A stretch of DNA of 64,000 nucleotides. Origin: Polaribacter litorisediminis (lineage in GTDB: Bacteria > Bacteroidota > Bacteroidia > Flavobacteriales > Flavobacteriaceae). The notes under the pieces were generated by a model. It did no database searches and had not been told where the DNA came from. It saw only the letters and a list, made by a program, of their open reading frames with translations. A program made the translations under genes and the position numbers. Below, one piece after another: positions 8,455 to 16,976 of the stretch; the stretch's first letter is position 1; each line of letters opens with the position of its first letter. The stretch spans positions 545,001 through 609,000 of the forward strand of contig NZ_CP082966.1 of NCBI RefSeq assembly GCF_019968605.1, read 5' to 3'.

Positions 8455-8586
8455 GTAGAATGAATTTGTAAGATTGTGAATTATTAAGAGCCACACTCAA
8501 ACGGTCCGTTTTCCCATATCTTTAGAAATGGATAAAGCAACAAGAGGCATATAGCGTTAGCCTATCGGCACGCTATATGCTTAGTT
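8455..8586 (-). repeat. Structured island repeat, copy B
   Basis: Best-preserved copy. Read leftward it folds as GCATATAGCG / CGCTATATGC (10-bp stem) with an inner GCC-GATA-GGC hairpin, and further on a second palindrome AAACGGACCGTTT. The stop codon of the acyltransferase gene (8581-8583) is inside the proximal edge TAACTAAGC. The distal end matches copy A over AATTTGTAAGATTG. Confidence 0.85.
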
Positions 8587-9792
8587 ACTGGCAATTGGTT
8601 TTAATGTTGATAATTCAACTGGGTTTTTAATATCTGAAAGTTTCCTCGAATATCTTCTACCATTTAAGAAACGACCTATAAAAGTTCCTCTAACAAGATA
8701 ATGATAGCTGCTAAAGCAAATGATTCCGGTGCTCACCGTAACGATTATAAATTTGACAGGGCTGGGTAATGCCCAATCAGCTATTAAAGCAGGAATAAAT
8801 GCTGTTAAACCAAGGTGTATAAGGTAGACCCAGTAAGAGGAGTCTGATATATAGCGCATCAAAGATGAATGCTGACTTCCATAACGGATGAATAATCCGG
8901 TAATACCAAATATAAATGCCCAAGCCATAAATGCTTTTAGTAATACCTTTTCTACAATTTCTGGATCTTCATAATATACAAAAAAGTACAAACAGTATAA
9001 ACCAAAACCAAAGATGGTCGTTGCCCAATCTAGCTTCATCAATGAATCTAATAAATGCTTAGATTTAAACAATACCCAGCCTACCATATAAAAGGTAAAA
9101 TAGAAGAAAAAGATATTTAAATCGGGTAAGAAATCCGATTGATTCGTTTTGGCATCTCCTCTAATTGTAAGAACGGCAAATGTCATGCATGAAAATATTA
9201 AAATCCGCAGCACTGGTTTTTGTATCACCCAGCTAAAGGCCTTTGAAATCATGGCTGAAATTGTTGGGAGCTTTTTAAAGAGAAATCCCAATGCAACAGA
9301 TACACACGTAATTATGATTAAATGGTATAGGAACCAAAGGTGGAATGTACGTTCGGGAATGAAAGTCGAAAAAGAAGAAAACTTGGCTAGAGCATCAGCC
9401 AAAGGTGCTTCATTTCCTGCAAATGTAGATTTTGAATAGGTCCAGCAAAAAACGAGAATAGGCCTAAGGAGCATCACAAACACCAAAAATGGAAGAAGAA
9501 GTCGAGCGACTCTATTTTTGATCATTTTTAATGGTGCTCTCTCATAAAATAACATAGAACCAAAAAAACCTGCAATCACGAAAAACAATTGCATTCTATA
9601 TGTATGGATGAAACTAAAAATAAAATCATTAGAGGCATGCATGGCATTTACATCTTTTAATCCCCAACCATCAGTATTGTCCCATGTCACATAGTTAAGT
9701 GCGGAATGCAAGACGATTCCCAAAATCATCATGATGGCTCTCAAAGAATCAAGTGCATGTATTCTTTCAGTTTTACTAGGTTGTACTTTCAT
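8581..9792 (-). CDS. Acyltransferase family membrane protein (OpgC/Acyl_transf_3)
   Basis: A 403-residue integral membrane protein with about ten hydrophobic segments. The start matches the acyltransferase-3 family: ALDSLRAIMMILGIVLHS, with the conserved His at residue 29, then F-F-V-I-A-G-F-F-G at about 71-79 and R-x-x-R-L-L-L-P-F at about 92-101. The overall layout is closest to OpgC/MdoC-like proteins, which transfer succinyl or acetyl groups to periplasmic glucans or surface sugars. Substrate unknown. It lies in the accessory island, ends within structured repeat B, and has no partner gene. Confidence 0.82.
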   Translation of the reverse strand: MKVQPSKTERIHALDSLRAIMMILGIVLHSALNYVTWDNTDGWGLKDVNAMHASNDFIFSFIHTYRMQLFFVIAGFFGSMLFYERAPLKMIKNRVARLLLPFLVFVMLLRPILVFCWTYSKSTFAGNEAPLADALAKFSSFSTFIPERTFHLWFLYHLIIITCVSVALGFLFKKLPTISAMISKAFSWVIQKPVLRILIFSCMTFAVLTIRGDAKTNQSDFLPDLNIFFFYFTFYMVGWVLFKSKHLLDSLMKLDWATTIFGFGLYCLYFFVYYEDPEIVEKVLLKAFMAWAFIFGITGLFIRYGSQHSSLMRYISDSSYWVYLIHLGLTAFIPALIADWALPSPVKFIIVTVSTGIICFSSYHYLVRGTFIGRFLNGRRYSRKLSDIKNPVELSTLKPIASN

Positions 9793-10154
9793 GTAATTAT
9801 TTTATGTTCGTATTATTTTTTTTTGACTTTTTACGAACCCTCATGGACATACATGATCTGTTGCGTATTTAAGACGGGAAATATAATAAATAATAACCGA
9901 CCAAGAAAGTAAGTCTGTGAGGATTTTTGCTGGTAGACAAGAAACTAGCAATAAATCATGCCATTGATGACTTGATTCTAGCTTTGAATTTAAAGTAAAG
10001 CAAAAATAAAATGATGATTTTTTTCTTTATTCTAATTTAAAACATCAAGCATAAACATAGCTAACGTTTATTTTTTTAATGATTAATAAAGGAAAAAAAG
10101 GCGTTTTATTTCGGTAAATGCAAGTTGCAGATGGTATTACTTTTTTTAGGCGCC
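9793..10154. other. Intergenic stretch, no gene seen
   Basis: About 360 bases between the acyltransferase start and the IS110 scrap. No convincing frame or RNA. The acyltransferase promoter should be here. Confidence 0.4.
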
Positions 10155-10340
10155 TTTAGTGTTTATAAATACAACATAATATATGCAGTACTTTTTGAGC
10201 GAATTACCGATAAAGGAAAGAGTAAAAGGTGGGCATTAATAGCGGTTTCAAATAAACGTTTAAAACAATTTTTTGCGATTGTGAAATCTGGAATTCCATA
10301 TAATGCGAACCGTGTTTCGGTTCTGAAAATAGGAAAATAA
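10155..10340 (+). pseudogene. IS110-type transposase C-terminal scrap
   Basis: The frame reads YKYNIIYAVLFERITDKGKS and then KRWALIAVSNKRLKQFFAIV, KSGIPYNANRVSVLK. This is the C-terminal tail of IS110-family transposases, where GKSGKWALIAVCNKLLKQAF-like text is usual. The N-terminal DEDD catalytic domain and the rest of the element are missing. No ends of an IS can be seen around it. Confidence 0.72.
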
Positions 10341-10499
10341 TAGCTTATTGAATTGGAAATAAATCGACCAAAGAAGATGTGCTCTACTTCAACAATACCA
10401 GCATACTATTGATTAAATTTAATCAAGAAAAAGTTTGTTTTTTTACTCAAAAAAACATCATAAATAGTAAAACTCCAGCCTTTCCTCAGTCGCACTTCC

Positions 10500-10603
10500 T
10501 TTAAAAACCCAAACGATCGTTTTGCTCCCTATTCTTAGCAATGGATAAGGCAACAAGGCATATAGCGTTAGTCTATCGGCATACCATATGCTTAGTTATT
10601 GTA
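10500..10603 (-). repeat. Structured island repeat, copy C
   Basis: Third copy, lacking the distal AATTTGTAAG block. It keeps the perfect palindrome AAACGATCGTTT where copy B has AAACGGACCGTTT, a base-pair-preserving difference, and the block GCAATGGATAAGGCAACAAGGCATATAGCGTTAG-type text. It starts about 11 bases past the stop codon of the leftward pseudogene at 10614. Confidence 0.8.
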
Positions 10604-10613
10604 GCCGGTTATT

Positions 10614-11810
10614 TTATTCTCGAATATTCATAAAGTAAGAAAAAGTATTATTTAATTTTTTAGAAGGTTTTTTAGCAACATATTCTACTAAATTGGATGA
10701 ATAATTGCCAACTACAGCTGAAATTCCACTTAAATAGGCGGTTGCCATAGGTGACAAATCTTGTTGTATGCCTATTGATGCACCTACGACTCCAGTTCCA
10801 AAAGGAATTGCTTGGTTCAAAAATTTATTTAAATTTTTTAGAAATTCACTTTGGTAATTTGATAGTAAAGGTTCAATTTCTTTGCTGATATAATTATCAA
10901 CTTCCTTTATAAAATCATAATCAAATTCAGTTTCTTTTAGAAAGGAAATTGCCCGTAACAAATTACGCCTTAATTTTATACATATGTGAAATGAGTTTTC
11001 TCTGGTTATAATCAATTCCTTAACGGAAATATCAGAAAGAACTTCGTCGGGCAAAATTATTTGAGATATTTTGTGTAATAGATATTGTAACTTATCTATT
11101 TCTTTCCCGTATTGAGTTTTGAATTTATTATTAACTTCTTTTTCTGAGTTTGCTTTGGCAATTTCGTTTTTATAGCATATCCTTTAGCAATATGATTATC
11201 TATAAAAATTGGTGTTAAATTGAATTCGGTACAAACAGCCAAACATTTGTCAATCCTTGCAGTAATTGAATAGCGTTGATGGTCTAAAGTGAATTTCTTG
11301 TTTTCTTCTTCATCAAAAAAATTGACAATAGATGGAATATCAGGATAGATTTTAATTCCTGTTGGACTAATAAAACCTCCTCTAAATAGACCAGTCTCTC
11401 TTGTAAAATCTTCTTGTCTCTTTCATAAAGGTAGAAATGAATTTAAAAGTTCAGGGTTTGCGGTGTCAAAGTCGTACGCTAGACGCAAAGGAAGCCAGTT
11501 TTGGTTATAAAATTTTCTTAATCTCAAATCAATTACCCTTATAATCCCTTTGCTTATTGGATAGTCAAATTTATCTAATAACTCCTCCTCTTGATATTCA
11601 AAATTTTTTGCCGTTGTAAAGAATTCCATATTCATTGCCGGTAATTGTTACGTTGCCGTAATTGATTGTCGACACCTCTGAAGATATCAAAACATTATTT
11701 TCGATTGGTTCTAAAAAATAGATGGTATCAAAAATTAGTAACAACCTTTTTAGATATGATTCCGATACAGGTTCGTGATTTATGATAAGACCTTCTAATT
11801 TTTTATCCAT
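10614..11810 (-). pseudogene. Unknown island gene broken by three lesions
   Basis: One ancestral gene of about 400 codons read leftward from the ATG at 11810. First part: MDKKLEGLIINHEPVSESYL... up to NEYGILYNGK. An extra A in a poly-A run near 11605 shifts the frame; it continues as NFEYQEEELLDKFDYPISKG. An in-frame TGA follows at 11423-11425 (NSFLPL*KRQEDFTRETG), and a missing A near 11172 shifts it again before NEIAKANSEKEVN. The last 146 codons have a hydrophobic glycine-rich stretch (FGTGVVGASIGI, about 290 codons in) suggestive of a membrane hairpin. Family not recognised. It ends beside repeat C. Confidence 0.75.
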
Positions 11811-11925
11811 TTATTAATTTTAAATATCCGATTAATTGCGGTACAACAGGTTGTATTGAGAACAAAAGTCCTTGTTATATCGTATTATTTCCGGCTAATA
11901 GGAACTTTTGTTCTTCTTTATTATT

Positions 11926-12054
11926 TTAGTTTAAAGTTAATAAAATAGTGTCTAACGGACTCGTAATATCCAATAAATCTTTCTTGGTAAAATGCATACA
12001 AATCATTATGGTTTCTGGTTTTGAATGCCCTAAAAGAAAGTATCTGTCAATAGC
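11926..12054 (-). pseudogene. Tyrosine recombinase C-terminal remnant
   Basis: Reading leftward from 12054: AIDRYFLLGHSKPETIMICM, then HFTKKDLLDITSPLDTILLT before a stop. The LLGHSKPETTMIYTHV-like box is the signature end of phage and integron-type tyrosine recombinases, and ...SPLD is the usual tail in Bacteroidota integrases. The nucleophilic Tyr expected in MIYTH is Cys here, and everything upstream is gone, so it is inactive. It lies at the opposite end of the island from tRNA-Arg, where an integrase would be expected if the island integrated there. Confidence 0.8.
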
Positions 12055-12137
12055 GTATTAAACCATTAAAAAAGAGAAAGGTAAATTTTTTCCACAAAGA
12101 TATCTCTGTGGTTCAACACAAAAAAGACCTTTCTGAG

Positions 12138-12452
12138 ATGTCAAAAATAACATTGTTTTCACAAATAATCTCTCAATTAGAGACTCTAGATTTCACAAAT
12201 TGGTTAAAAACCATCAAAGCGATAAGCATCAAAAAGGTTTAATAATTGGTCTCACTTAGTTTTAATGCTCTTTTATCAATTTTAGAACAGCCAATTTTAC
12301 TTGAGATAAGCAGCTGACTGCACTCTGTAACGGGTAATCTCAATCATTTAGGGATGCTTAAAGCACCTTCAAATCCCATATTAAGTTATCGCAACAAAAC
12401 CCGTAAAATGGTCGAATTTGATGTACCTAAAATTTATTTAGGACAGGATTGA
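12138..12452 (+). pseudogene. IS4-family (DUF4372) transposase N-terminal scrap
   Basis: MSKITLFSQIISQLETLDF and NWLKTIKA, then after frame changes a stretch LHSVTGNLNHLGMLKAP and S..LSYRNKTRK. This is the DUF4372 N-terminal domain of Bacteroidota IS4 transposases (ISLLDRxxF...DKHxKGxxxWxHLVSMLFCQ...GNLxHLG). Several frame breaks are present and the DDE domain is missing, so it is a dead 5' fragment. Confidence 0.78.
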
Positions 12453-12591
12453 CGTTTTAATTATTATTTGTTCTTTTTTCATATTTAAAGTTGTACCTTA
12501 AAAAAATACTTTCCAACACAAATCATTTTTCAACATTTCATTAACGTTCTAAAACAAAACGACTTTTGGGGCATCACTAAAACAATACATT

Positions 12592-14445
12592 ATGAGAAAT
12601 AGTAAAATTATCATTTCATTACTCATGCTAACAATTGTATTTAATCATTGTGCAAAACTAGAAAATCTAGTTGATCCAGATACAGAATCGTTAGACAGTT
12701 TTATCGTTCCTGCTAACTTTGATTGGAAGACTACGCAAACCTTGAATGTTTCTGTGGTTTTACCAAATAATGGAAATATTCAACCATTGATTATAAGTAA
12801 TAGTTCAGGGTCAAAAATATTTTTTAAGGGATACCCAGATGACGGATCTAGAACGTTAAATACTATAATAACGATTCCCTCATACATTAGTGAACTGAGA
12901 TTAATGTACAACGGTACGAATGAAGCAACTATAGATTTAGTAAGTAACTCTTCGTTGTCTTATAACTTCAATACAGGAAGTAAATTAGGAAACAAAAGTG
13001 ATTTTTCTCCAATTACTCTTGGTTCAATTGCGAACTTTGCCATCTTTGCAAGTGCAGGAGCGGCATCAAGTGCAGGGGTTTCAGTGATTACAGGAAATGT
13101 AGGAGCAAATGTCGGGGCCATATCGGGTTTTGGCTTTCCTTCAGTTTTAAATGGGATTATTGAGAATGCCAATATTGTTACTACGCAAGCAGTCTCAGAT
13201 TTAAATGATCTTGTTGTTCAAATAGTCAATACAGTAACTACAAATTCAAACCACTCGGCAGTTTTCGGCTCTGAAACACTAACTCCAGGTGTTTATGCGA
13301 TAGGAGCTGCGGCATCTATAGCAGGTACGCTTACCTTAGATGCAGAAGGAGATAGGAATGCTCAATTTATTTTTAAAATCGGAGGTGCATTTACAACCGC
13401 TGCAAATGCAAAAGTATTGCTGATAAATGGCGCTTCACCGGATAATGTATTTTGGCTTGCTACAGGCGCATGTGCTATGGCGGCTTCAACTAGCATTAGT
13501 GGGAATGTAATTGCTAATCCTGGAGCGGTTTCTATGGGTGATAATGGCAAATTAAACGGTAGACTACTCTCTGTTACGGGTGCTGTTAGCATGCTTAATG
13601 GCAGTGCTTTAATTCCATATCCTTCGTATAGCGGAACCTTAGCTTTTGAAGATTTATGGCCTTCAACTGGAGATTATGACTTTAATGATTTAGTGGTTGA
13701 TTATGATTTTAATATTATCAAGAACAATCAGGAGTTTGTACAGAGTATAAACGCTTCCTTCAAAATTCAAGCATTCGGAGCTGCTGCGCACAATGGATTT
13801 GGATTTACATTGCCAACAGTGAATCCCAACGATGTGGTTTCTGTTAGTGGGTATGATGTATTAAATAATGCTGTTTTTAATATTGGGAGCAACGGACTCG
13901 AGAATGGTCAAAGTAAATCTACGATCATTGTTTTTGATGATACTTACAGAGTGATGCCCACATCAACAGGAGGTACTGGTGCGAACACACAATTAGCTTA
14001 CGGCTATAACGAACCTGTAACTATTGTTGTCAATATTATTTTAGCCGATAACGCTATTACATTTAGAGAATTAGACATTAATTCTTTTAATCCATTTATG
14101 ATAGTGGGCACTTCAGTAAATGGAGGGTCTGGCTCAAGAGTTAAGGAAGTGCATCTGGCTAATTTCGAACCTTCAGATTTGTTTGACAGTAGTCTTTTTG
14201 GACAGTCTTCGGACGATTCTTCTCCGGTTGACGGACGGTACTTTTTAACCGCTGATAATCTGCCGTCAGCGATCAATATTGCTGAAAACTTCGATTGGGT
14301 ATTTGAGTATCAAGACATTACTGAAGCTTATCTGTTGTTTAAGGATTGGGCAGAAAGCAGTGGAAACATACATAACGATTGGTACTTAGAGGGTGAAACC
14401 TACAGAGATATCAACTTGATTTATCCAAATCCTGCTGGTAATTAA
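12592..14445 (+). CDS. Ice-binding-like (DUF3494) plus LruC domain lipoprotein
   Basis: A 617-residue surface lipoprotein. Signal ends with FNHC, lipobox Cys at residue 20. Residues about 140-342 form a DUF3494 domain, the fold of type-1 ice-binding (antifreeze) proteins: FAIFASAGAASSAG, then ITGNVG, the TLTPGVYAIGAAASIAGT stretch, FIFKIGGAFTTAANAKV, and ISGNVIANPGAVSMG. Residues about 350-615 are an LruC/DUF4842 domain, starting FEDLWPSTGDYDFNDLVVDY and ending FDWVFEYQDITEAY...FKDWAESSG. LruC proteins are secreted Bacteroidota surface proteins of unknown role, usually without an ice-binding insert. Single gene; the long upstream stretch is transposon debris. Ice binding is inferred from the family, not shown. 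Confidence 0.88.
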   Translation: MRNSKIIISLLMLTIVFNHCAKLENLVDPDTESLDSFIVPANFDWKTTQTLNVSVVLPNNGNIQPLIISNSSGSKIFFKGYPDDGSRTLNTIITIPSYISELRLMYNGTNEATIDLVSNSSLSYNFNTGSKLGNKSDFSPITLGSIANFAIFASAGAASSAGVSVITGNVGANVGAISGFGFPSVLNGIIENANIVTTQAVSDLNDLVVQIVNTVTTNSNHSAVFGSETLTPGVYAIGAAASIAGTLTLDAEGDRNAQFIFKIGGAFTTAANAKVLLINGASPDNVFWLATGACAMAASTSISGNVIANPGAVSMGDNGKLNGRLLSVTGAVSMLNGSALIPYPSYSGTLAFEDLWPSTGDYDFNDLVVDYDFNIIKNNQEFVQSINASFKIQAFGAAAHNGFGFTLPTVNPNDVVSVSGYDVLNNAVFNIGSNGLENGQSKSTIIVFDDTYRVMPTSTGGTGANTQLAYGYNEPVTIVVNIILADNAITFRELDINSFNPFMIVGTSVNGGSGSRVKEVHLANFEPSDLFDSSLFGQSSDDSSPVDGRYFLTADNLPSAINIAENFDWVFEYQDITEAYLLFKDWAESSGNIHNDWYLEGETYRDINLIYPNPAGN

Positions 14446-14489
14446 AACAGGCATATTGTAAGTAACCACTGCTAATTTTAAATTCTTTT

Positions 14490-14618
14490 TTAAAATGTAA
14501 GAATAGATGCTGTACTGTATTTTCCTCCTTTTAGACTTTCTATAAAATAGACTTTTGGCTTATAGGGATTGGAATAATTTTTAATGAATGGACAAGCACT
14601 TTCGGTTATTGTCGCCAT
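14490..14618 (-). CDS. Possible 42-aa small protein
   Basis: A short frame beginning MATITESACPFIKNYSNPY and ending GGKYSTASILTF. Codon choice and residue mix look protein-like, and it is divergently placed before the oxidoreductase start at 14680, with an A-rich GAAAAAGAAAAC leader as is usual here. No family recognised; it could equally be chance. Confidence 0.3.
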   Translation of the reverse strand: MATITESACPFIKNYSNPYKPKVYFIESLKGGKYSTASILTF

Positions 14619-14679
14619 GTTTTCTTTTTCATCATTTTCTGTTTTCAGAAAAACCCTTATCTTGTTGAAAATTATTTTT

Positions 14680-15660
14680 ATGAAAGCTATAGTATGCAAT
14701 AAATTCGGAACTCCAAATACTTTACAGTTTCAAGAAATAGAAAGTCCATCACCTAAAAAAGATGAAATTTTAATTGCTGTAAAAGCATGTAGTGTAAATT
14801 TTCCTGATACTTTAATTATTCAAGGTAAATATCAATTTAGACCCGAATTCCCTTTTTCACCTGGAAGTGATGTTGCCGGCATTGTAGAAAAAATAGGTGA
14901 GGACGTACAACAATTTAAAGTGGGCGATAAGGTGGTTGGTTTTATCTCGTTTGGAGGTTTTGCAGAAAAAGCAATTGTAAAGGCAAAAGATTGTTTTCCG
15001 AAACCTAAAGGCATGTCTATGGTAAACGCATCTGCTTTTTTATTGGCATACGGAACTTCTTATCATGCTTTAAAGGATAGAGCGAATTTACAAAAAGGAG
15101 AAACTATTTTAATTTTAGGAGCTTCAGGAGGTGTTGGTTTAACCGCTTTGGAGTTGGCAAAATTAATGGGAGCAAAAGTAATTGCTGCAGCATCTACTAA
15201 AGAAAAATTAGATTTGTGTACACAATTCGGAGCAGATGAAGTCATCAATTATACCGAAGAAAGTTTAAAGGATAAAGTAAAGGAATTAACCAATGGCAGC
15301 GGGGTAGATGTTATTTACGATCCTGTTGGTGGGCATTTTTCTGAATTGGCGCTAAGAGCCATTGCTTGGAAAGGAAGACATTTAGTGATTGGATTTGCGA
15401 ACGGCGAAATTCCTAAAATTCCTATTAATTTAACCTTGTTAAAAGGGGCAAGTATTGTGGGTGTTTTTTGGGGAGCATTTGCTCAAAAAGAACCTAAAAA
15501 GAGTTTAGAGAACATACATCAGCTATTAACCTGGTTTACAAAAGGATATTTAAAACCACATATTAACAAAACGTATGCGCTAAAAGAGGCACCAAAAGCG
15601 CTAGAAGATATGATACAAAGAAAAGTAAAAGGAAAAATTGTAATTGATATGGACTTGTAA
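14680..15660 (+). CDS. NADPH:quinone oxidoreductase family protein
   Basis: A 326-residue medium-chain dehydrogenase/reductase without the zinc ligands, of the quinone oxidoreductase branch (crotonyl-CoA reductase/QOR-like). The GroES-like N-terminal domain holds FPFSPGSDVAGIVEKIG at about 57-73; the Rossmann domain has the nucleotide-binding GASGGVG at 147-153 and V-I-A-A-A-S-T at 165-171. It should reduce small electrophilic or quinone substrates with NADPH. The start chosen gives the family-standard opening MKAIVCNKFGTP; the longer in-frame start at 14584 adds a hydrophobic 32-residue extension with no parallel in the family. Confidence 0.9.
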   Translation: MKAIVCNKFGTPNTLQFQEIESPSPKKDEILIAVKACSVNFPDTLIIQGKYQFRPEFPFSPGSDVAGIVEKIGEDVQQFKVGDKVVGFISFGGFAEKAIVKAKDCFPKPKGMSMVNASAFLLAYGTSYHALKDRANLQKGETILILGASGGVGLTALELAKLMGAKVIAAASTKEKLDLCTQFGADEVINYTEESLKDKVKELTNGSGVDVIYDPVGGHFSELALRAIAWKGRHLVIGFANGEIPKIPINLTLLKGASIVGVFWGAFAQKEPKKSLENIHQLLTWFTKGYLKPHINKTYALKEAPKALEDMIQRKVKGKIVIDMDL

Positions 15661-16461
15661 TTACTTAAAATTCCAGTTGTTGTAATTGCTTGAAGTTTCT
15701 AATTTATGTTCCAAATCATCTGGTAAATCATGAAAAAAGTCGATACCTGTTTTCTCTTCTAATGCATCAATAGAAACTACAAATTTTTGCAGTGGTTTTT
15801 CACTTTGTTCATGCGGCATCAAAAAAGCAATTGCTTTTACTTCTCGTTGAGAATACACTAATAAAAGTTTATAAAAATAGTTCGGTACAGAGACTTTTTC
15901 TGAACCAATAGTCTTTAAATTATCTTCTAAAATACCTCCAGTAATTACATATAATTTACCGTATTTCTTTGCCCAACTTCTTGTTTTCTGCTCTAATTTA
16001 TTCCAAATACCAGCATTAAAGGCTTGTTTTTGGGGCGAAATATTAGAAGTGTAAAAAGTTTCATGATAGCTTTTTTTCGATAATCTTCTATCACCTGCCG
16101 GACATAAATGTCCGCGATCATAGCCCGATTTTTTATAGTTCCTCCAGTCCGCAGAAGTTGTTTTTACTTTTGGGTCTTCAATAAAATAAGGGCGCTCTCT
16201 ATGGGTGTAAACAATATCTTTTTTATCCAAAGAATACGCAACCCATTCTGCTTGTTCGTGTTTTTCTGAATACGATAAACTATAACCATCATGCAAAACA
16301 ATTGCGCCCGTTGTTGATGTTGGTAAATAATTAAACTCACTGATTTTATCTTCGGATATGGTATTTAAAGAATTAGAAATAGCATCATTCGTTTTGTTTT
16401 GATACAAAGAAAAAGACAACACAAGCACCAATATAATCGCAGAGATAATTCTTTTATTCAT
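15661..16461 (-). CDS. DNA/RNA non-specific endonuclease (NUC1 family)
   Basis: A 266-residue exported nuclease. An N-terminal membrane anchor or signal (residues 4-20) is followed by a DNA/RNA non-specific endonuclease domain. The catalytic motif DRGHLCPAGD lies at 115-124 with His118 as general base; TSNISPQ (Asn140) and FNAGIWNKLE (Asn149) supply the magnesium-binding asparagine region. The enzyme cleaves DNA and RNA outside the cytoplasm, probably for nutrient scavenging. It abuts the thioesterase gene upstream (stop of one next to start of the other), suggesting one leftward transcript. Confidence 0.93.
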   Translation of the reverse strand: MNKRIISAIILVLVLSFSLYQNKTNDAISNSLNTISEDKISEFNYLPTSTTGAIVLHDGYSLSYSEKHEQAEWVAYSLDKKDIVYTHRERPYFIEDPKVKTTSADWRNYKKSGYDRGHLCPAGDRRLSKKSYHETFYTSNISPQKQAFNAGIWNKLEQKTRSWAKKYGKLYVITGGILEDNLKTIGSEKVSVPNYFYKLLLVYSQREVKAIAFLMPHEQSEKPLQKFVVSIDALEEKTGIDFFHDLPDDLEHKLETSSNYNNWNFK

Positions 16462-16905
16462 TTATTTCTTTAGAATAATTTCTTCAAAATTTTCGGTTTT
16501 TTCTGTATGCAAGAATAAATTTTTTGCTTCTTTTGGTGGCACAGTTAATTTTCTCTTTGTTAAATCTATCCAAGCCCCATAAACTTTTATGACTGCAGAT
16601 AATTTTCCTGCTTCATTAAAAACTTCGTGGGTTATTTTCCAGCGCTCGCTGTTTGCAGAAAGTCCTGATAATTTTATGTTTACCGTTATATTTTCTCCCA
16701 AATGAATTTCTTTTCTAAAAGAGGTTTCTTCGGTAAATAAAATAGGACCAAGATTATGTTTGGTAAACTCGTTAATAGAGAAATTTTGTGCGGCAAAATA
16801 ACGCACTCTAACTTCAGCAGCATATTCATTATATGCGGTATGGCGCATGTGTCTGTTTGGGTCAAAATCAGACCATTTTGTAGGAAATGTAACGTTGTAA
16901 CTCAT
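16462..16905 (-). CDS. Acyl-CoA thioesterase (4HBT hot-dog fold)
   Basis: A 147-residue cytoplasmic hot-dog protein of the YbgC/FadM type. The N-terminal W-S-D-F-D-P-N-R-H-M-R-H at 11-22 corresponds to the DxDxxxHVNN active-site region of 4-hydroxybenzoyl-CoA-type thioesterases, with Asp13 or Asp15 as candidate catalytic residue. It should hydrolyse short or medium acyl-CoA. It is followed without spacing by the nuclease gene on the same strand. Confidence 0.85.
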   Translation of the reverse strand: MSYNVTFPTKWSDFDPNRHMRHTAYNEYAAEVRVRYFAAQNFSINEFTKHNLGPILFTEETSFRKEIHLGENITVNIKLSGLSANSERWKITHEVFNEAGKLSAVIKVYGAWIDLTKRKLTVPPKEAKNLFLHTEKTENFEEIILKK

Positions 16906-16921
16906 GGTGTAAAATTAAAAA

Positions 16922-16952
16922 AACCTGATACATTGTAAAGATATACCAGGCT
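16922..16952 (-). terminator. Terminator of the carboxy-terminal protease gene
   Basis: Read leftward, CCTGGTATAT pairs with ATGTATCAGG and is followed by a run of T. It lies 25 bases after the protease stop and before the thioesterase start. Confidence 0.6.
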
Positions 16953-16976
16953 TTGATGTTTAATTATGCTAATCTT

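Noticed and set aside
8174..8458. Rightward 94-codon frame over the start of the unknown island gene
   Set aside because: Composition is that of AT-rich non-coding DNA, and it crosses the start of a better-supported gene on the other strand.
9149..9439. Rightward 96-codon frame inside the acyltransferase gene
   Set aside because: Shadow of a well-recognised membrane protein gene on the other strand.
7101..10603. Classical integron attC sites
   Set aside because: The repeats fold but lack the RYYYAAC and GTTRRRY cores, and no integron integrase is intact. Kept only as a cassette-like hypothesis.
14584..14679. N-terminal extension of the quinone oxidoreductase
   Set aside because: The family begins at MKAIVCNKFG; the extra 32 residues are a chance open frame that overlaps a frame on the other strand.
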